Part shown: positions 1 through 5,647 of the stretch, piece after piece
Position numbering within the stretch: the stretch's first letter is position 1
Layout of the letters: each line of letters opens with the position of its first letter
Assembly (NCBI GenBank): GCA_016931365.1
Contig: JAFGEY010000275.1
Location: 1-5,989, forward strand
Direction of reading: 5' to 3'
From: Anaerolineae bacterium
GTDB lineage: Bacteria > Chloroflexota > Anaerolineae > JAFGEY01
Length of the DNA stretch: 5,989 nucleotides
Program-made: the position numbers and the translations under genes
Notes under the pieces: model-generated
Told to the model about the DNA's origin: nothing
Databases searched by the model: none
Seen by the model: the letters and a program-made list of their open reading frames with translations, nothing else

Positions 1-1
1 C

Positions 2-958
2 GAGGAAATTCTCATGCGGAAGCTGCTGGAGGATAAGGGCTACGAGGTTATCTCGCAAGAAGCTGCGCACGACGTGAAGCTGCAGAACGACCAGATCGAC
101 AATATGGTCACGCAGGGCGTCAAGGCCATCATCATCGTCGCGGAAGATGGCGACGCCGCCGCCACGGCTGCCACCAACGCCGCCAAGAAAGGCGTCATCG
201 TCCTGGCTTACGACCGCTTGATCAAGTCCCCCGACATCGCCGCCTACGTCTCCTTCAACAACGTCGAAGTGGGCCGCCAGCAGGCCTTGGGCGTGATGAC
301 GGCCATCAATGCCGAAAATTGGGACGTGGCCGCCAATGGCCCGGCCCGCGTCGTGAAACTGGGCGGCAGCCCCACCGACAACAACGCCATCCTCTTCCGC
401 CAGGGTCAGGACGAAATCCTCGATCCACTGGTGGCCGCCGGCAAGATCGAAATCGTCGCCGATCAGTGGGTGGATAACTGGGATGCGAAGAACGCGCTAG
501 GGTTGATGGAAAACATCCTCACCGCGACGGGCAACGACATCGATGCCGTTGTCGCATCCAACGATGGCACCGGTCTGGGCGCGCTCCAGGCGCTGAAGGC
601 GCAAGGCCTGGCCGGCAAAGTCCCGATCTCGGGACAAGACGCGACCGCCGACGGTTGCAATAGCATCGTCAAAGGCGAACTGACCGTCTCCATCCTCAAG
701 GACATCCGCGATCTGTCCCCGCTGGCGATTGATCTGATTGACAAACTGATCAAGGGCGAGAAAGCCGACTTGGAAATGTACAGTCTGGCCGAACTGACCA
801 ATGATCCGAGCAAAACAGGCCAGGTGCCGTGCAAGTTCCTGCCCGTCTATCAAGTCAACAAGGACAATGTCTACGAACTCGTGGTCAAGAGCAAATTCCA
901 GAGCTACGACGACGTTTACCGCGACATCCCCGAGGCTCAGCGGCCGGCGAAGCCCTAA
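2..958 (+). CDS. xylF: D-xylose-type ABC transporter substrate-binding protein, 5'-truncated
   Basis: Extracytoplasmic sugar-binding protein of a CUT2 ABC importer; it captures a pentose (xylose is the best guess) and delivers it to the permease. The reading frame is open from base 2, and the first ATG (14) is internal because family similarity continues through it, so the signal peptide and first strand are missing. Counting from that ATG (314 residues to the stop), XylF-like landmarks appear in order: AYDR (65-68), GGSPTDNNA (117-125), DQWVDNW (150-156), ASND (181-184) and SGQDA (206-210). D67, R68, N183 and D209 fall where sugar contacts lie in this periplasmic-binding-protein type I family, and K229 may match another contact. 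Two cysteines (215, 273) could form a disulfide in the exported protein. xylG and xylH follow on the same strand. ChvE-like multi-sugar specificity is an alternative, but the local matches look closer to XylF. Confidence 0.93.
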   Translation, partial: EEILMRKLLEDKGYEVISQEAAHDVKLQNDQIDNMVTQGVKAIIIVAEDGDAAATAATNAAKKGVIVLAYDRLIKSPDIAAYVSFNNVEVGRQQALGVMTAINAENWDVAANGPARVVKLGGSPTDNNAILFRQGQDEILDPLVAAGKIEIVADQWVDNWDAKNALGLMENILTATGNDIDAVVASNDGTGLGALQALKAQGLAGKVPISGQDATADGCNSIVKGELTVSILKDIRDLSPLAIDLIDKLIKGEKADLEMYSLAELTNDPSKTGQVPCKFLPVYQVNKDNVYELVVKSKFQSYDDVYRDIPEAQRPAKP

Positions 959-993
959 GCGCGAAAGCGTGTAACCTAGGTTCAGTAAGCGAT

Positions 994-1047
994 AGTGCCT
1001 CCTTGTAGTAAAGCGTGTGTCACTTGCTATAAGGAGGCACTCTTCTT
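994..1047 (+). terminator. Stem-loop with pyrimidine-rich tail between xylF and xylG
   Basis: The arms AGTGCCTCCTT (994-1004) and AAGGAGGCACT (1031-1041) are perfectly complementary. Pairing continues inward to 1011/1024, giving an 18-bp stem (16 Watson-Crick, 2 G-U) around a 12-base loop (1012-1023). The 3' arm runs into TCTTCTT, which is U-rich but interrupted by C, so termination would be partial. A stem here, after the binding-protein gene and before the ATPase gene, is a common way to make more binding protein than membrane complex, either by attenuation or by protecting the xylF mRNA 3' end. The structure is seen directly; the role is inferred. Confidence 0.7.
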
Positions 1048-1084
1048 AAAACTTTGCCAGTTGTTTTTGTGAACAGTCTCGCAG

Positions 1085-1091
1085 TGAGGAG
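1085..1091 (+). promoter_or_regulatory. Ribosome-binding site of xylG
   Basis: TGAGGAG ends six bases before the ATG at 1098. It is the clearest Shine-Dalgarno match in the window that is properly spaced from a start codon, and it fixes the xylG start despite an N-terminus somewhat longer than usual. Confidence 0.75.
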
Positions 1092-1097
1092 TACGCG

Positions 1098-2690
1098 ATG
1101 AATGATTACAATGCTGTGATCGCTGCTAGTGGCGATACCACCAGCAGCGCCGGGACCAATCCCGACGACAAAGACATTATCCTTGATTTTCGCCACGTCA
1201 CCAAACAATTTCCTGGTGTTGTGGCCTTGCGCGATGTCTCTCTAGAGATTCGACGGGGTGAAATTCACGGCATCTGCGGAGAAAACGGCGCGGGCAAATC
1301 GACTCTGATGAAAATCCTGTCCGGCGTCTACCCCTGGGGAACCTATGAAGGACAGATTTTTATTGAGGGGCAGGAATTGAAGCTGGAAAGCAGCGCCATC
1401 CGGCAAGCCATCGAAACCGGCATCGCGATTGTGTACCAGGAACTCACACTGGTGCCGGGAATTACCGTAGGGGAAAACATCTTCTTGGGCAAAGAACCGC
1501 TTGAGCATGGGTCGATCAACTGGGATAAGCTCTATGCGGACACGCAACGGCTTTTGAACGAGTACCAACTCGATATCCACCCCCAGGCCCTCGTCAAGAA
1601 CCTCGGCGTCGGCAAGATGCAGATGACTGAAATCGCCAAGGCGCTCTCCGAAAATGCCCGGATTCTCATCCTTGACGAGCCGACCAGTGCGTTAGCGGAA
1701 GCCGAAATCGAGAAATTGATGGAAATCCTGCGCATACTCAAGGAACATGGCGTCACCTGCATCTACATCAGCCACAAGCTGAACGAGTTCTTCGCCATCA
1801 CCGATACCGTCACCGTGCTGCGCGATGGGCATGTCATCACCACCCAACCGACTCAGGACCTGACAGTCGAGAAACTCGTCAACTACATGGTGGGGCGCGA
1901 AATGACAGAGCGCTTCCCCGAATGCCGCCGCCAGCCCGGCGAGGTTATTCTCGAAGTCGAGGACCTGCACGCCGTCGATCCCGAAGAGAAAGCACGCGAG
2001 GTGCTCAAGGGCGTCAATTTCACCTTACGCAAAGGCGAAGTGCTTGGCATCGCCGGATTGATGGGGTCTGGCCGCACAGAGCTGGCGATGACGATCTTTG
2101 GCGAGTACGGCAAGATCACCCAGGGCACGGTGACATTGGAAGGGCGCGCGCTCAACACTAAAAGCTCGCGCGATGCCATGGCGCATGGCCTCAGCCTCGT
2201 GCCCGAAGATCGCAAGCGCCACGGTCTGGTGCTGATACAATCCATCCTCCGGAACATCTCGTTGCCCAACCTGGATCGCTTCGCAACGTGGTACAAAATC
2301 GACGACAATGCCGAGTTGAAGGCCAGCCGCATATTCGCCCAAAGCCTATCCATCAAAGCGCCGCATCTGAACGTGCAGTGCAACACCTTGTCGGGCGGCA
2401 ACCAGCAAAAGGTCGTCATCTCCAAATGGCTGATGTCCAATCCTAAAGTGCTGATTATGGATGATCCCACACGCGGGATTGACGTGGGCGCCAAATTCGA
2501 AATTTACAAATTGATCAACGACCTCACAGCGCAGGGCATTGCCATCATTATGATCTCCAGTGACCTCGAAGAAGTCCTGGGGATGAGTGACCGGGTCATG
2601 GTTATGCACGCAGGCCGTTCCGCCGGCACATTGGACATCGCCGAGGCGACCCAAGAGCGTGTTATGTCATTAGCCACCGGCATTGCTTGA
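1098..2690 (+). CDS. xylG: Xylose-type sugar ABC transporter, tandem ATP-binding subunit
   Basis: Cytoplasmic ATPase of a CUT2 importer, 530 residues (E. coli XylG is slightly shorter) with two fused nucleotide-binding domains. Domain 1 has Walker A GENGAGKST (61-69), Q-loop Q114, a divergent signature LGVGKMQ (169-175), Walker B ILILDEPTSAL (189-199) and H-loop H226. Domain 2 has the Arg-type Walker A usual for this family, GLMGSGRTE (320-328), a canonical signature LSGGNQQK (431-438) and Walker B LIMDDPTRGIDVGAK (452-466), where D456 replaces the catalytic glutamate. One composite ATP site is therefore intact (Walker A/B of domain 1 with signature 2) and the other is degenerate. The first 26 or so residues are a polar extension without recognisable motifs. 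xylH follows 29 bases later, consistent with one operon. MglA, GguA or RbsA relatives share this architecture, so the exact sugar is inferred from the neighbours. Confidence 0.94.
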   Translation: MNDYNAVIAASGDTTSSAGTNPDDKDIILDFRHVTKQFPGVVALRDVSLEIRRGEIHGICGENGAGKSTLMKILSGVYPWGTYEGQIFIEGQELKLESSAIRQAIETGIAIVYQELTLVPGITVGENIFLGKEPLEHGSINWDKLYADTQRLLNEYQLDIHPQALVKNLGVGKMQMTEIAKALSENARILILDEPTSALAEAEIEKLMEILRILKEHGVTCIYISHKLNEFFAITDTVTVLRDGHVITTQPTQDLTVEKLVNYMVGREMTERFPECRRQPGEVILEVEDLHAVDPEEKAREVLKGVNFTLRKGEVLGIAGLMGSGRTELAMTIFGEYGKITQGTVTLEGRALNTKSSRDAMAHGLSLVPEDRKRHGLVLIQSILRNISLPNLDRFATWYKIDDNAELKASRIFAQSLSIKAPHLNVQCNTLSGGNQQKVVISKWLMSNPKVLIMDDPTRGIDVGAKFEIYKLINDLTAQGIAIIMISSDLEEVLGMSDRVMVMHAGRSAGTLDIAEATQERVMSLATGIA

Positions 2691-2707
2691 AACGACATCC
2701 TGACAAA

Positions 2708-2713
2708 GAAGGT
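2708..2713 (+). promoter_or_regulatory. Ribosome-binding site that sets the xylH start
   Basis: GAAGGT ends six bases before the ATG at 2720. This supports that ATG over the in-frame TTG at 2687, which overlaps the xylG stop codon and would add 11 highly polar residues (KRHPDKEGEL region) to the N-terminus. Confidence 0.6.
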
Positions 2714-2719
2714 GAACTT

Positions 2720-3922
2720 ATGAACACAACCTCCAATAACGGTTCGATGCAAGGCGTGATTTCCAATCTTGCGAAACAATTCCGCACCAATATTCAAACG
2801 TATGCCATCATTGTGGCGATGATCTTCATCTGGATCCTCTTCTCCATTGCGACAGGCGGCCTGTACCTCTCAGCACAAAACATCTCCAACCTGATTCGCC
2901 AGATGACAGTGACGTCCTTCCTGGCTGTCGGCATGGTGCTGGTCATCGTCACCGGAGGCATTGACCTGTCTGTTGGCAAAGTGGCTGGTTTTGTATCGGT
3001 CATTGTCGCCCAACTCCAGGCTAATGTTTGGAACAAGGTTTTTCCTGGCCAGGAGCTGCTGAGCACGATCCTTTCGGTTGTCGTGGGTCTGGGGATTGGC
3101 ACCCTGATCGGCGCGCTTCAAGGCTACATCATTTCGTATCTTGCCGTGCCTTCCTTCATCGTCACACTCGGCGCCCAATGGGCATTCAATGGTGGCATCT
3201 TGATCGTGACACAGGGAAAAACGATCCCCGCCAATCAGCCGCTCTTTTCGTGGATCGGGCAAGGATACCTGAGACCAACCGCCGGCTGGATCGTCGCTAT
3301 CGGGGTGATTGTACTGTTGTTTTACACGATGTTCAACAGCCGCCAGAAAAAACGCCGCTACGGTTTCGAACTCTCACCCCTATACATGGACATTCTCAAG
3401 ACGGCCCTTTATTCTGTGCTGTTATTGATCTACGTCGCCATCGTCAATTCCTTCAACGGCGTGTCGATTCCTGTGCTGCTGTTGGCGATCGCCGCCGTCG
3501 TGATGTCCTACGTCTCGAACAACACCCGCTTTGGACGGTATGCCTACGCCATCGGCGGCAATCGCGAAGCGGCGCGACTTTCCGGCGTCAACATCAAGAA
3601 AAACATCTTCAGCATTTTTATGGTGATGGGCCTCCTGTGTGGCGTATCCGGTGTTGTGCTGGCTTCCTACATCGGTTACGGAACCGTCGCGGCAGGTGGG
3701 GGCTATGAACTGGATGCCATCGCCAGTTGTATTCTGGGCGGCACCTCCACGCTCGGTGGCGAGGGCACCGTCTTTGGGACAATGGTCGGTTCGCTGATTA
3801 TGGCGAGTCTCACCAACGGCCTGCAAATCCTGAACGTTCCCTCGTCCTGGCAATATGTTGTGAAAGGCATCGTGCTGATTCTGGCCGTCTATACCGACGT
3901 CTATTTCAAGAAAAACCGTTAG
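2720..3922 (+). CDS. xylH: Xylose-type sugar ABC transporter permease
   Basis: Integral inner-membrane pore subunit of the CUT2 importer (BPD_transp_2 family), 400 residues against about 393 in E. coli XylH. Roughly ten hydrophobic segments are visible, for example near 28-47, 63-79, 115-135, 187-203, 228-244, 250-265, 296-318, 346-365 and 378-393. Family landmarks are the GGIDLSVG motif (79-86), VPSFIVTLG (143-151), the cytoplasmic coupling segment around AIGGNREAARLSGV (277-290), the late YELDAIASCILGGTSTLGG block (329-347) and SSWQYVVKG (375-383). A basic cytoplasmic stretch (RQKKRR, 208-213) lies between membrane segments. I chose ATG 2720 because of its spaced Shine-Dalgarno and its polar N-terminus typical of the family. 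It shares an operon with xylG. The next gene encodes a protein with another sugar-type ABC domain that could in principle touch this permease. Confidence 0.94.
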   Translation: MNTTSNNGSMQGVISNLAKQFRTNIQTYAIIVAMIFIWILFSIATGGLYLSAQNISNLIRQMTVTSFLAVGMVLVIVTGGIDLSVGKVAGFVSVIVAQLQANVWNKVFPGQELLSTILSVVVGLGIGTLIGALQGYIISYLAVPSFIVTLGAQWAFNGGILIVTQGKTIPANQPLFSWIGQGYLRPTAGWIVAIGVIVLLFYTMFNSRQKKRRYGFELSPLYMDILKTALYSVLLLIYVAIVNSFNGVSIPVLLLAIAAVVMSYVSNNTRFGRYAYAIGGNREAARLSGVNIKKNIFSIFMVMGLLCGVSGVVLASYIGYGTVAAGGGYELDAIASCILGGTSTLGGEGTVFGTMVGSLIMASLTNGLQILNVPSSWQYVVKGIVLILAVYTDVYFKKNR

Positions 3923-3944
3923 CCAAACGAGTTCACCGGTGCTG

Positions 3945-3960
3945 ATGCGCGTGCGCGCAT
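3945..3960. repeat. 16-bp inverted repeat upstream of the ABC-kinase gene
   Basis: ATGCGCG and CGCGCAT form perfect 7-base arms around a two-base centre (TG). As DNA this could be a dimeric repressor or activator site; as RNA it would give a six-pair GC-rich stem with a four-base loop. It lies 23 bases before the ATG at 3983. No T-run follows it, so it is a poor terminator for xylH. The symmetry is seen; any function is unproven. Confidence 0.45.
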
Positions 3961-3972
3961 GGCATGGATCTG

Positions 3973-3984
3973 ATAGCGTGCTAT
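3973..3984. repeat. 12-bp inverted repeat spanning the ABC-kinase start codon
   Basis: ATAGC and GCTAT are complementary five-base arms around GT. The right arm includes the first two bases of the ATG at 3983. It is short enough to be chance, but its position could affect initiation, and the gene has no convincing Shine-Dalgarno sequence. Confidence 0.3.
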
Positions 3985-5605
3985 GGACCCGCTACTTAGG
4001 GTAATCAACGTTTCGCGAACCTTCAGCGATTTATGGGCGCTGGAGAATATTAACCTGGATATTATGCCAGGTGAGGTTGTTGGTGTCGCCGGTAGCAGCG
4101 GAGCAGGTAAATCGGTGCTGGCGAAGATTATCGCCGGCCTATACGAACCAACGAGCGGCGACCTCTATTTCGAAGGTCGCCGCTACAGCGGAGAGCGCCC
4201 CTATGTGGTACGCACGCTTGGCATCGAAGTGATCCACCAAAGGCCGGAACTGGTGGATCAACTCGATATTACCGCCAACGTCTTCCTGGGACGCGAGTTG
4301 ACCGGTGGCCTGTGGAAACGCAGTATGCGCTGGGCCGACCGCAAGGAGATGAATGCGCAGGCCCAGCGTGTTTTTGACGACTTGGGTGTGCGGTTTACCT
4401 CATTGCAGGAGAAAGCGGCCAATCTCTCCGGCGAAGAACGACAGGTTGTCGCCATTGCTCGCGCGCTGATCGGCCCAAGCCGGCTCGTGGTCATCGATGG
4501 CCCCCTATCGGGGCTCAGCATCACCCTACAAAAACGACTGCTCGCCCTGGTGCATCGCTGGCAGGAACGCGGATGCGCCGTCCTGATCTGCAGCGACAAC
4601 TTGGGCAATCTCTTTGCCGCTACTGACCGCCTCATCGTCCTCAACAAGGGGCGCAAAGTCGCTGAACGCCGCACCGACGAAACCACGCAAGAAGAAATCG
4701 TCGCGCTGATGGTGGGGACGCCCCCACCAGAACAACTTACCCCGTTGATCTGGGCGCTCGACAGCTACTACCGGGCACGAGAGCAGGCTGAGAGCCTCCA
4801 ACACAACCAGACGCTCCTCCAACGCGATTTGGCTGCACAAGATACCCTCAACCGCCAACTGCTCAACCAACTATCCCAACAAGTCGCAGCGCTCGATCAA
4901 GCCAACGCCGCTTTGCAAGATGCGCAGCGGCGTTTGTTATTAGAGCGGGAAGATGAACGCAAGCATCTGGCGCGCGAATTGCACGATCAGGCCATTCAGG
5001 ACTTGCTGGGCATTGGCTATCAGATCGAGGAGATGCTGGCCGTTCAGTCCGCCGCCGAAGACCTCACACCCGGCCTGACCCTTATGCAGGATGACGTCCG
5101 CCGGTTGATCGGCGACCTGCGCCGGATTTGCAACAATTTGCGTCCGCCTGCCCTCGACAGCCTGGGACTGGGCGCGGCCATCCGCTCCCACGCGCAGCAG
5201 TGGACCGAGCGGCACAACATCGATTTGATCTTGGAAATTGCGCCGGATCTGCGACGGCTACCCGAAGCAACCGAGCTTTCCGTCTTCCGCATCGTCCAGG
5301 AAGGACTAAACAACATCCAACAACACGCCCTGGCGACCCAGGCGAGCATCAGCCTCAAACATACCTCGCCGCGCACACTACAAATTACAATCAGCGATAA
5401 TGGCAGGGGGCTGAACGAGGACGCCGACCTTGCAGCGTTGGCAGCGAGAAGCCATTACGGCCTGCTCGGCATCAGCGAACGTGTAGCGCTGCTCGGCGGC
5501 AAACTGCAACTCCAGAACCGCGCCTCTGGTGGGCTATCGATCAACGTCGAAATTCCCCACCCCCGTGCACAGAGTGACAAAAAAAACCCGCGTTCAGAAA
5601 TTTGA
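3983..5605 (+). CDS. ABC ATPase domain fused to a NarL-type histidine kinase
   Basis: A 540-residue soluble protein, predicted to act as a transport-linked sensor kinase. Residues 1-246 form a full single ABC domain resembling CUT2 ATPases such as FrcA: Walker A GSSGAGKS (37-44), Q-loop Q86, the ANVFLGREL segment (98-106), signature LSGEERQ (148-154) and Walker B LVVIDGPLSGL (168-178). The catalytic glutamate is G173 and the H-loop histidine position is D205, so hydrolysis should be weak or absent while ATP binding (K43) remains plausible. Residues about 262-325 form a Gln/Leu-rich coiled coil. The HisKA_3 domain carries phosphoacceptor H334 in RELHDQ and the phosphatase-type DxxxQ (D335, Q339). 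HATPase_c shows the N-box QEGLNNIQQHA (439-449), G1 DNGRGL (472-477) and G2 GLLGISERV (493-501). No membrane segment or signal peptide is visible. The start at 3983 is bounded by an in-frame TAG at 3974; the ribosome-binding site is weak. Transcription together with xylH is likely but not shown. No response regulator is in the window. Confidence 0.93.
   Translation: MDPLLRVINVSRTFSDLWALENINLDIMPGEVVGVAGSSGAGKSVLAKIIAGLYEPTSGDLYFEGRRYSGERPYVVRTLGIEVIHQRPELVDQLDITANVFLGRELTGGLWKRSMRWADRKEMNAQAQRVFDDLGVRFTSLQEKAANLSGEERQVVAIARALIGPSRLVVIDGPLSGLSITLQKRLLALVHRWQERGCAVLICSDNLGNLFAATDRLIVLNKGRKVAERRTDETTQEEIVALMVGTPPPEQLTPLIWALDSYYRAREQAESLQHNQTLLQRDLAAQDTLNRQLLNQLSQQVAALDQANAALQDAQRRLLLEREDERKHLARELHDQAIQDLLGIGYQIEEMLAVQSAAEDLTPGLTLMQDDVRRLIGDLRRICNNLRPPALDSLGLGAAIRSHAQQWTERHNIDLILEIAPDLRRLPEATELSVFRIVQEGLNNIQQHALATQASISLKHTSPRTLQITISDNGRGLNEDADLAALAARSHYGLLGISERVALLGGKLQLQNRASGGLSINVEIPHPRAQSDKKNPRSEI
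5581..5587 (+). other. A_AAA_AAC slippery heptamer near the end of the kinase gene
   Basis: A run of eight A (5579-5586) followed by C places A_AAA_AAC in the zero frame seven to nine codons before the stop. A -1 slip would replace the last five residues (PRSEI) with a 14-residue tail ending at a TGA at 5629-5631. That tail does not fuse to the next gene. The heptamer matches the classical -1 frameshift pattern, but I see no strong downstream stimulatory stem, so use is doubtful. Confidence 0.2.
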
Positions 5606-5629
5606 TCGTTCCCCGATATGTGATACCAT
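5602..5629 (+). promoter_or_regulatory. Possible weak promoter before the 3'-terminal gene
   Basis: TTGATC (5602-5607) and TACCAT (5624-5629), 16 bases apart, each match four of six positions of the sigma-70-type hexamers. Transcripts would start close to the ATG at 5648, leaving a very short leader, which fits the lack of a clear Shine-Dalgarno. The kinase and this gene are 42 bases apart, so read-through from upstream is an equally good explanation. Confidence 0.2.
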
Positions 5630-5647
5630 GACGCGAACTGATAAGCC

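Noticed and set aside
14..16. ATG as the true start of the sugar-binding protein gene
   Set aside because: The open frame continues to the window edge, and XylF-type similarity requires an N-terminal strand and export signal before this residue, so the ATG is internal.
973..982. Perfect 10-bp palindrome AACCTAGGTT after xylF
   Set aside because: Too short to form a stable hairpin and isolated, with no promoter elements around it. It could be a protein site, but nothing here supports that beyond symmetry.
964..1018. Direct repeat AAAGCGTGT at 964-972 and 1010-1018
   Set aside because: A nine-base repeat within a short gap can arise by chance. The second copy lies partly in the hairpin loop, and no third copy or spacing pattern supports an operator array.
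1883..2494. Long minus-strand open frame inside xylG (and similar antisense frames elsewhere)
   Set aside because: These mirror strongly supported plus-strand genes, have compositions typical of antisense shadows and show no recognisable motifs or ribosome-binding sites.
2687..2719. TTG start for xylH overlapping the xylG stop codon
   Set aside because: It would add 11 polar residues not typical of the family and lacks a good Shine-Dalgarno, while ATG 2720 has GAAGGT at proper spacing.
3028..3708. Plus-strand 226-codon open frame overlapping xylH
   Set aside because: It is out of frame within a conserved permease gene, rich in Arg, His and Trp as expected from a frame shadow, and has no independent evidence.
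3983..5605. Possibility that the ABC-kinase is an assembly artefact joining two genes
   Set aside because: The junction is a continuous helical, coiled-coil-prone linker with no internal stop, no plausible Shine-Dalgarno plus start near codons 250-320, and codon use that is even across both halves. Confirmation from reads would still be worthwhile.
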